Assembly (NCBI RefSeq): GCF_018853445.1
Contig: NZ_JABELD010000070.1
Span: 1 to 40,167, forward strand
Origin: Acidithiobacillus concretivorus
GTDB lineage: Bacteria; Pseudomonadota; Gammaproteobacteria; Acidithiobacillales; Acidithiobacillaceae
Direction of reading: 5' to 3'
DNA: 40,167 nt
The position numbers and the translations under genes were made by a program. Position 1 is the first letter of the stretch, and each line of letters begins with the position of its first letter. A model generated the notes under the pieces. It saw only the letters and a program-made list of their open reading frames with translations. It made no database searches and was not told the origin of the DNA. Positions 33,989 through 40,167 of the stretch are shown one piece after another.

Positions 33989-35116
33989 ATGGCGGAAGAA
34001 AACGCGCAGGAACGTACGGAAGCGGCGACTCCGAAACGTCAGGAGGATGCCCGCAAAAAAGGGCAGGTGGCGCGCTCCCGGGAACTGTCTACCAGTGCGC
34101 TGTTATTGGTTTCTGCGAGTTTATTTTATGTGTTTGCGGACCATATTTATCAAAATATTGCTGCTTTTTTGTATGCCGGCCTGCATTTATCTACTCCCGA
34201 AATGACCGATTCTGGTGATTTGCTCAGACATTTTGCACGGATGTTGACCATGGCCACCTGGATGACCTTACCTTACTTCCTGATTTTGCTGGTAGCGGTA
34301 ATGGCGTCGGGACTGATGGTTGGCGGTTGGGTTTTTAGTACCCAATCCTTAATACCGGATTTTACCAAGCTGGACCCAATCAGCGGCGCCCAGAAAATCA
34401 TCTCCAAACATGGTGCATTGGAACTGGTTAAAGCAGTTTTAAAAACTTTGGTAATCGGTGGCTTCGGGGTGACCTTGCTTTGGGCGCAGCGTCACGCCCT
34501 GATCGGCCTGGTAGCGGAAACCCCCGATCATGCTCTTTTACATCTGATGCGAATGAGCGGACTGGTTTTTTTGATCCTCTCCGCCACCACACTGTTGATC
34601 GTACTTTTTGACGTACCTTTCCAGATATGGACCCTGAATCAGAAGTTGAAAATGTCCCATCAGGAAATCAAGGATGAAATGAAAGAGTCTGATGGTAATC
34701 CTGAAATCAAATCCAAAGTGCGCGCCATGCAGCGGGAAATGGCGCGGCGGCGAATGATGGCAGCCATTCCTAAAGCCGATGTTATTGTGACCAACCCGAC
34801 CCATTATGCCGTTGCCCTGCGTTATAAAGAAGGGGAGCAACGTGCACCCATGTTACTGGCCAAAGGTGCTGACCTGATTGCTGCTAAAATCCGTGAAATT
34901 GCAGCCGAACACCACATTCCTATTGTCGAAGCGCCTCCATTGGCTCGCGCTCTGTTTCATCATGTTGAACTGGAGCAGGAAATTCCCGCGAGCTTGTATC
35001 GGGCAGTGGCAGAACTTCTCGCCTATTTATATCAATTACGGGTTGCTGCTCCGCAGCAGTATCCGCCATTGCCGGATAGCTGGTCGGTTCCTGCAGAACT
35101 CGATAAACGGGATTAA
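33989..35116 (+). CDS. flhB: FlhB, export switch protein
   Basis: FlhB (375 aa) controls the switch from rod/hook to filament export. The N-terminus is standard (AEENAQERTEAATPKRQEDA, then RKKGQVARSRELSTS), followed by four membrane segments and the cytoplasmic autocleavage domain. The NPTH cleavage site is at residues 269-272 (TNPTHYAVALRYKEG), the canonical position, and GADLIAAKIREIAAEHHIPI, VEAPPLARAL and EIPASLYRAVAELLAYLY follow. It therefore looks fully functional. The ribosome site (GGCGAGGG) is moderate. flhA starts 3 bases after its stop. Confidence 0.97.
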   Translation: MAEENAQERTEAATPKRQEDARKKGQVARSRELSTSALLLVSASLFYVFADHIYQNIAAFLYAGLHLSTPEMTDSGDLLRHFARMLTMATWMTLPYFLILLVAVMASGLMVGGWVFSTQSLIPDFTKLDPISGAQKIISKHGALELVKAVLKTLVIGGFGVTLLWAQRHALIGLVAETPDHALLHLMRMSGLVFLILSATTLLIVLFDVPFQIWTLNQKLKMSHQEIKDEMKESDGNPEIKSKVRAMQREMARRRMMAAIPKADVIVTNPTHYAVALRYKEGEQRAPMLLAKGADLIAAKIREIAAEHHIPIVEAPPLARALFHHVELEQEIPASLYRAVAELLAYLYQLRVAAPQQYPPLPDSWSVPAELDKRD

Positions 35117-35119
35117 TCG

Positions 35120-37174
35120 ATGAATTTTATCAGCCGTCTCTTACAAAAACTCAACTGGCATACTTTAGCCGCGCCCATACTGGTGATTATGGTGCTGGCC
35201 ATGCTGATTATCCCGCTACCCACTTTTCTGCTGGATATTTTGTTTACGTTTAATATCACCCTGGGGTTGATTATTCTGCTGGTCAGCCTGTACATGAAGC
35301 GGCCCCTAGAATTTGCAGCTTTTCCTACGGCCCTGTTGCTAACGACTCTGCTGCGCTTGTCCCTGAACGTGGCTGCTGCTCGCATCATTCTTCTGCATGG
35401 ACAAAATGGTCCGGGCGCAGCGGGACAGGTAATTGAATCCTTTGGCCAGTTTGTAGTAGGTGGAGATTACGTCGTTGGTATTATTGTTTTCGCCATTCTG
35501 GTTATCATTAACTTTGTGGTGATCACCAAAGGTGCCGGTCGTATTGCTGAAGTCAGCGCCCGTTTTACCCTGGACGCCATGCCCGGCAAACAAATGGCCA
35601 TTGATGCTGATTTAAATGCGGGAATTATCGATCAGGAAGAAGCGCATCGGCGGCGAAGTGAAATTGCTCAGGAAGCCGACTTTTTCGGATCAATGGATGG
35701 TGCCAGCAAATTTGTGCGGGGTGATGCAGTAGCAGCCATTCTGATTTTATTTATTAACTTGATTGGTGGTCTGATTATTGGCATTTGGCAGCATGGCCTG
35801 AGTTTAAGTACAGCCGCGCATGATTATACCTTGTTAAGTATTGGTGATGCATTGGTCGCACAGATTCCGGCTTTGGTCATCTCCATAGCGGCCGGTATTG
35901 TGGTCAGCAGCGTCAATACCGGGCAGGATTTGGGCAAACAGCTGATCGGGCAAATATTTCAAAATCGAGAGGTGATGACTATTGTGGCGGTTATTTTGGC
36001 CATACTGGGTCTGATTCCTGGGATGCCCCATTTGCCTTTCCTGGGTGCGGCAGCATTGCTGGGCGCAATTGTCTGGTATGGCAAACTAGGTAAAACGCCA
36101 GAAAAGGTGGTCGAGCCCCCTGTTGGTGCTACAGAGCCGGAGGAGGTGACCTGGGCGAGTGTGGAGCCATTGGATCCTTTGGGCCTCGAAGTCGGATATC
36201 GTTTAATTCCACTGGTGGACAAAGGTCAGGGTGGTGAATTACTGGCACGTATCCGTGGTGTTCGCAAAAAATTTGCGCAGGATTTTGGATTTTTGGTACC
36301 GGCAGTTCATGTTCGGGATAATCTGGAATTGAGACCAACGGCTTATCGTATTAACGTAAAAGGCGTGGAGGTGGGGGGCGGAGAAGTATTTCCGGATTTG
36401 CTGCTGGCGATTGATCCTGGAAATGTTCTGGGAAAAATAGCGGGCACTCCGACCACCGATCCCTCTTTTGGATTGCCCGCCGTTTGGATTGACAAGGATG
36501 AGCGCGATAAAAGCGTTGCTTTGGGCTACACCGTAGTGGACCCGGCTACCGTCATTGCCACCCAGTTGCACCAGATTCTCCAAAGCCATGGTGCGGACTT
36601 GTTGGGTCGGGAAGAAGTGGAAGGATTGCTTTCCCATTTGGCTAGTCGCTCGCCCAAACTGGTGGAAGATGTCATTCCCAAAATGCTGTCCCCGGATAAG
36701 CTGAAAAAAGTCTTGCAGAACCTCCTGAATGAGGGCGTCCCGATTCGCGATATGCGTACCATCGTCGAAATTTTGGCGGAGCATGCACCCCAAAGCCAGG
36801 ATGTTGACGAATTAACGGCGGCCGTGCGCACAGCTCTGGGTCCCTATATTGTTCAGGGACTATTTCCCGGGCAGTCAGAACTACCTGTTGCCGTGCTGGA
36901 CGGGCAGTTGGAACACTTATTGCAAGAGAGCCTGCGCAATAGTAACGGCGAAGCATTGGAGCCGGGTTTGGCACAGCGCGTACTGGAAAAGGCAGGGGAC
37001 TTGATGCAGCAAATGGAGGCAGGGGGTATGCAGCCGGTATTGTTGGCTATGGCCCCCATGCGTACGTTTTTGGCGCGCTTTTTGGCGCGCAGCGCTCCCC
37101 GGATGCGGGTACTTTCTTATGCGGAAATACCCGAAAGTAAAAAAATCAGGGTGGTGGCTACCCTGGGTGCCTGA
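35120..37174 (+). CDS. flhA: FlhA, export gate protein
   Basis: FlhA (684 aa) is the nonameric proton-driven export gate component that docks substrates and chaperones. The N-terminal half has eight membrane segments with the FHIPEP-family core (LLTTLLRLSLNVAAARIILL, VEVSARFTLDAMPGKQMAID-like stretch, ADLNAGIIDQEEAHRRRSEI, EADFFGSMDGASKFVRGDAV). The C-terminal cytoplasmic domain begins near residue 345 and includes LPAVWIDKDERDKSVALGYT, LVEDVIPKMLSPDKLKKVLQ, NLLNEGVPIRDMRTIVEILA. Length and order are standard. The 43-base gap to flhF contains a small hairpin without a T run. Confidence 0.97.
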   Translation: MNFISRLLQKLNWHTLAAPILVIMVLAMLIIPLPTFLLDILFTFNITLGLIILLVSLYMKRPLEFAAFPTALLLTTLLRLSLNVAAARIILLHGQNGPGAAGQVIESFGQFVVGGDYVVGIIVFAILVIINFVVITKGAGRIAEVSARFTLDAMPGKQMAIDADLNAGIIDQEEAHRRRSEIAQEADFFGSMDGASKFVRGDAVAAILILFINLIGGLIIGIWQHGLSLSTAAHDYTLLSIGDALVAQIPALVISIAAGIVVSSVNTGQDLGKQLIGQIFQNREVMTIVAVILAILGLIPGMPHLPFLGAAALLGAIVWYGKLGKTPEKVVEPPVGATEPEEVTWASVEPLDPLGLEVGYRLIPLVDKGQGGELLARIRGVRKKFAQDFGFLVPAVHVRDNLELRPTAYRINVKGVEVGGGEVFPDLLLAIDPGNVLGKIAGTPTTDPSFGLPAVWIDKDERDKSVALGYTVVDPATVIATQLHQILQSHGADLLGREEVEGLLSHLASRSPKLVEDVIPKMLSPDKLKKVLQNLLNEGVPIRDMRTIVEILAEHAPQSQDVDELTAAVRTALGPYIVQGLFPGQSELPVAVLDGQLEHLLQESLRNSNGEALEPGLAQRVLEKAGDLMQQMEAGGMQPVLLAMAPMRTFLARFLARSAPRMRVLSYAEIPESKKIRVVATLGA

Positions 37175-37217
37175 TTTTTCAGGATGGCGCCTGAACGTTT
37201 AACAGGAGAGAGTTTTT

Positions 37218-38405
37218 ATGAAAATCAAACGATTTAGTGGTGCCAACACCCGCGAAGTTCTCCAGCAGATTCGGGGTACTCTGGGTCCCGATGCAGTGAT
37301 TCTCTCCAATCGAGAGTCTGATGGTGAAGTGGAAATAGTAGCCGCCATTGATTTTGATGAAAAACAATGGAATGAAACCCAATCCTTACCGGCCTGGCCA
37401 GAGCCTTTGCGTACCCATCCGGAAAAAACTGAAACATTCCAACCCTCTCAGATACCGGCTAATGTCCCCACAATAGCACCGTCACCAACTTCGGCAACAG
37501 CCTCCCAACGTGACTTGCCTCATCCACTAGCCTCCGCGCCATTGCGTGATGAGCTGCAAGCCCTCAAACAGCTGGTGGAAAGACGTTGGGGGCCGCAACT
37601 GGTGCAGCAATCTGCTCAGGAGTTCTTGACAGAGATGGGTTTTTCGGACGAGTGGATTACGAAGTTGCTGGAGGAGGGCGAATCCCAGGCATGGGAGCAG
37701 AAATTGCTCAGTACTCTGCAAGAAAAAGTCGGGGTTAGCCAGGCATCTTTGGAAAAACCGGGTTTGTTTATTTTGATGGGGCCAACAGGCTCAGGTAAAA
37801 CCACCAGCATCGCCAAGTTGGCTGCGGCTCAGGTGCTCCGTCATGGGCCTCACTCGGTGGCACTTCTGACGACAGATACATATCGGATTGCCGGTGTTGA
37901 ACAGCTCGATATTTATGCGCGTATTCTCGGCGTTCCTCTGGATGTGATCAAAGGCCCTGAGGATTTGTTGAAATCCCTGGAAAAGCATCGTGACCGTTCA
38001 TGGATATTTATAGATACTATCGGCATGGGACCCAGAGATCCTCGTTTGAATGAACAACTCCAGTGGTTTGCGGCGCTGGGTGCTGATGCGCAAAGGTTTT
38101 TGCTGATTCCTGCCAGTCTTAGCGGCCGAAATCTGGCTACTGTCCTGCAACCTTATACCGATATTCCTCTCAGTGGCGCCATTATTTCCAAGGTGGATGA
38201 AACTCCGGCCTTTGCGGCAGTGCTGGAATGGCTTGCCGCACAGCATCTGCCCGTTGCCTGGTATAGTGATGGCCAGAAAGTCCCGGAAGATATGCATGAG
38301 GCGCCGTGGGAGCAATTAATGAACTTGCTCAAGATGAATAGTGCGCTCCCTAAGGATAAACTGGCAGATGATCCGGAGAGCCGTTACCATGGCGGCCAGC
38401 TATGA
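37218..38405 (+). CDS. flhF: FlhF, SRP-type GTPase for polar placement
   Basis: FlhF (395 aa) is the signal-recognition-type GTPase that sets the site of flagellar assembly, usually the pole. It starts with the basic MKIKRFSGANTREVLQQIRG segment, then a Pro/Thr-rich linker (~60-105), an N domain and the NG GTPase domain. GTPase motifs: G1 GPTGSGKT (188-195), G2 LLTTDTYRIAGVEQL, G3 DTIGMGPRD, a FlhF-type variant of the DTAG motif, and G4 SKVDE. GGAGAGAG provides a strong ribosome site. It overlaps flhG by 4 bases, so the antagonist pair is made together. Confidence 0.96.
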   Translation: MKIKRFSGANTREVLQQIRGTLGPDAVILSNRESDGEVEIVAAIDFDEKQWNETQSLPAWPEPLRTHPEKTETFQPSQIPANVPTIAPSPTSATASQRDLPHPLASAPLRDELQALKQLVERRWGPQLVQQSAQEFLTEMGFSDEWITKLLEEGESQAWEQKLLSTLQEKVGVSQASLEKPGLFILMGPTGSGKTTSIAKLAAAQVLRHGPHSVALLTTDTYRIAGVEQLDIYARILGVPLDVIKGPEDLLKSLEKHRDRSWIFIDTIGMGPRDPRLNEQLQWFAALGADAQRFLLIPASLSGRNLATVLQPYTDIPLSGAIISKVDETPAFAAVLEWLAAQHLPVAWYSDGQKVPEDMHEAPWEQLMNLLKMNSALPKDKLADDPESRYHGGQL

Positions 38406-39304
38406 ATAAATCCGGGTTGAATGTATTGGTTCAGGACGAAAACAGATTGGATCAGGCAGAAGGGCTACGCCGAATGCGGGCAAGAAAATCCATCAAGGTG
38501 ATCGCCATTGCCAGTGGCAAGGGTGGCGTGGGTAAAACCAATGTGGCCGTTAATCTGGCGGTAGCTTTGGCGCAGCAGGGTGCCAAGCCTCTGCTTTTTG
38601 ATGCGGACCTCGGTCTTGGTAATGTGGATGTGCTGCTGGGGCTCAGTCCGCGCTATAACCTGTCACATGTGATTTCCGGCGAAAAAAGCATGGAAGAGGT
38701 GCTGATTACCGGTCCCTGGAATATCCGCATCTTGCCAGCTGCCAGTGGAGTGGCACAGATGGCCAATCTGGATACACAGTCTCAGGCCAATTTGATTCAG
38801 GGTATTGGTGATCTGAGCCTGGATATGGATTATCTCTTAATAGATCTACCTGCCGGTATCGCCGGGGACGTGCTGACATTTAGTCAGGCAGCACAGGAGG
38901 TTCTGGTAGTGCTGTCCAATGAGCCCGCTTCCATTACGGATGCCTATGCGTTAATCAAGGTGCTTAGCCGTAATCACGGAGTGCGTCGTTTCAAGGTATT
39001 ACCCAACATGGTCAGGGATCAAAGAGAAGGAGATGCCTTGTTCCAGCGTATTGCCAAAGTGGCCGACGGATATCTGGATGTGACGTTGGAGCAGGTTGGC
39101 AGTATTCCACTGGATCCTGCCCTGCGTGCGGCGGTTCGTTCCCAGAAAGCAGTGGTGGAAATGTATCCGGATGCCCCGGTTTCCCGGGCGTTGCAAGATT
39201 TGGCGGCGGTGGTTGAACGCTGGCCGCACGCCTTTAATGCTTCAGGGCACATGGCTTTTTTTATGGAGCGTTTGCTGATGAAAACTCCCGAGATATCCAT
39301 CTGA
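38402..39304 (+). CDS. flhG: FlhG (FleN), flagellar number regulator
   Basis: FlhG/FleN (300 aa) is a MinD-like ATPase that limits flagellar number, stimulates FlhF GTPase and, in pseudomonads, inhibits FleQ. The N-terminal FlhF-activating motif DQAEGLR is at residues 17-23. The deviant Walker A is GKGGVGKT at 39-46, with LLFDADLGLGNVDVLLGL and LLIDLPAGIAGDVLTFSQAA following. The C-terminal part (YPDAPVSRALQDLAAVVERW) precedes a likely membrane-binding helix (HMAFFMERLL). Length is normal. The stop and the fliA ATG share one base (TGATG at 39302-39306). Confidence 0.96.
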   Translation: MNKSGLNVLVQDENRLDQAEGLRRMRARKSIKVIAIASGKGGVGKTNVAVNLAVALAQQGAKPLLFDADLGLGNVDVLLGLSPRYNLSHVISGEKSMEEVLITGPWNIRILPAASGVAQMANLDTQSQANLIQGIGDLSLDMDYLLIDLPAGIAGDVLTFSQAAQEVLVVLSNEPASITDAYALIKVLSRNHGVRRFKVLPNMVRDQREGDALFQRIAKVADGYLDVTLEQVGSIPLDPALRAAVRSQKAVVEMYPDAPVSRALQDLAAVVERWPHAFNASGHMAFFMERLLMKTPEISI

Positions 39305-40029
39305 TGAATGCTCGGCAGGTCGCTGATCCATCGGTTGAAATGAGTGCAGATGTCGCGCGTTTCGCACCATTGGTACAGCGTATTGCCCAGCGGGTGTGGG
39401 CCCGGTTGCCGGCTAATATTGAATTGGCAGATTTGGTTCAGGCGGGATTGATTGGGTTGATGGATGCGCTTTCCGGTCAGAAAAATAGTGCGGGTGAGGG
39501 TTTTGTAGCTTATGCCAGTTTGCGTATTCGTGGCAGCATTATGGATGAGCTCCGTAACCAGGACTGGCTTCCCCGGCGTGCGCGGGCCAAGGAACAATCT
39601 ATGCGTAAGGCCATTAATCGTCTTGAACAGCAACTGGGCCGATCTCCTGAAGAAGAAGAAGTTGCCGCTGCGCTGGGATGGGATATCAAAACCTATCAGT
39701 CCGCTTTGCAGGATACGGGTGGGCAGATTGTTTATCTGGAAGATTTAAGTGCGGATCAGGATGTTTTTGCGGGTCGTTATTTGCGCGATAAAACCCCTGA
39801 CATGACAGCCATATTGGGTTCGGCGGAATTCGCTCGAGATCTTCAAGGTGGTATAAAAATCCTTCCCGAGCGAGAACAGCAGGTATTAGCCCTGTATTAT
39901 CAGGAAGAATTGACCCTGAAAGAAATTGGCATCGTGCTTGAAGTCACGGAGTCCCGGGTTAGCCAGATTATGCGTCAGGCCATTTTGCGTTTACGCAGTA
40001 ATCTTGGTGATTGGAATGATGCTCCGTAA
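39304..40029 (+). CDS. fliA: FliA, flagellar sigma-28 factor
   Basis: FliA (241 aa) directs RNA polymerase to late flagellar promoters. Region 2 is clear (VQRIAQRVWARLPANIELAD, LVQAGLIGLMDALS, GFVAYASLRIRGSIMDELRN, QDWLPRRARAKEQSM), region 3 (AINRLEQQLGRSPEEEEVAA) is present, and region 4 contains LPEREQQVLALYYQEELTLK and EIGIVLEVTESRVSQIMRQA with the helix-turn-helix. All regions are intact. It would serve the TCAAGTTT-N11-GCCGTTAT promoter of fliC2. No flgM gene lies in the window. A motA-like gene follows 12 bases later. Confidence 0.97.
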   Translation: MNARQVADPSVEMSADVARFAPLVQRIAQRVWARLPANIELADLVQAGLIGLMDALSGQKNSAGEGFVAYASLRIRGSIMDELRNQDWLPRRARAKEQSMRKAINRLEQQLGRSPEEEEVAAALGWDIKTYQSALQDTGGQIVYLEDLSADQDVFAGRYLRDKTPDMTAILGSAEFARDLQGGIKILPEREQQVLALYYQEELTLKEIGIVLEVTESRVSQIMRQAILRLRSNLGDWNDAP

Positions 40030-40041
40030 AGTGGGTGCTAC

Positions 40042-40167
40042 ATGGATTTTTTGACAATAATAGGTCTGGTAGTGGCCTTTGGCGGGATATTTTTAGGGCA
40101 ATTGCTGGAGGGCGGTAAGCTCAGCTCCGTTTTGCAGCTTACGGCTTTTATCATCGTCATTGGTGGC
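40042..40167 (+). CDS. motA: MotA-like stator protein, N-terminal part
   Basis: This ORF is cut by the window edge after 42 codons (start ATG 40042). The visible part (MDFLTIIGLVVAFGGIFLGQ, LLEGGKLSSVLQLTAFIIVI, GG) is typical of the first membrane segment and loop of MotA/PomA/MotC stator proteins, which form the ion channel that powers rotation. The ELLEGG-type loop and position directly after fliA match the MotC/MotA genes of Pseudomonas-like clusters. Whether it is H+- or Na+-driven cannot be judged from this fragment. motB is expected downstream. Confidence 0.88.
   Translation, partial: MDFLTIIGLVVAFGGIFLGQLLEGGKLSSVLQLTAFIIVIGG

Noticed and set aside
37178-37195. Hairpin TTCAGG-N6-CCTGAA between flhA and flhF
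   Set aside because: The stem is only 6 bp and is not followed by a T run, so a terminator call is not supported; flhF is closely spaced and probably co-transcribed.
38010-38040. FlhF G3 motif DTIGMGPRD as a defective GTPase
   Set aside because: FlhF proteins commonly have DT(A/V)GM.QRD-like sequences here, so this is a family variant rather than a loss of function.

Overview
The window is one nearly continuous flagellar gene block on the + strand, with a single minus-strand gene inside it. The layout (flgHIJ, flgN, flgK, flgL, a flagellin glycosyltransferase, flagellins, flaG, fliD, fliS, fleQ/fleS/fleR-like regulators, fliE to fliR, flhB, flhA, flhF, flhG, fliA, mot) is that of a polarly flagellated gammaproteobacterium-like organism (Pseudomonas/Vibrio type, FlhF/FlhG and sigma-54 control). 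The moderate base composition and protein style would fit Acidithiobacillus or a relative. That is an inference from memory, not a database match.

Region by region. 1-6372 holds the end of flgH (its upstream part is out of frame in this window), flgI, flgJ, the chaperone gene flgN and the hook-filament junction genes flgK and flgL. 6401-11104 is a single giant ORF (TTG start) fusing a methyltransferase, a GT9-like domain, two GT2-like domains and a C-terminal GT4-like domain. It sits in the flgL-fliC slot where flagellin glycosyltransferases are found in pseudomonads, and its base composition changes part-way. 11108-11671 (minus) is a lone Uma2/DUF820 gene. 11937-15899 holds two tandem flagellins. 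The first is preceded by a textbook sigma-54 site and carries a large extra central segment with a cysteine. The second is preceded by a good sigma-28 site and followed by a strong intrinsic terminator. 15971-19347 holds flaG, fliD, fliS and a PilZ-like gene. 19360-23005 holds a short FleQ-like activator and the FleS/FleR-like two-component pair. 23061-37174 encodes the MS ring, switch, ATPase complex, hook-length protein and the complete export gate. 37218-40029 encodes FlhF, FlhG and the sigma factor FliA, followed by the first 42 codons of a motA-like gene cut by the window edge.

The genes form a regulatory cascade. FleQ-like and FleR-like activators would drive sigma-54 promoters (visible before fliC1, before fliE and possibly before fliK). 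The export apparatus and FliA are then made, and FliA would drive the sigma-28 promoter of fliC2. FlhF and FlhG would set position and number of flagella. The CheY-binding motif in FliM implies chemotaxis control, although no che genes lie in the window. I found no transposases, tRNAs, rRNAs or CRISPR arrays.
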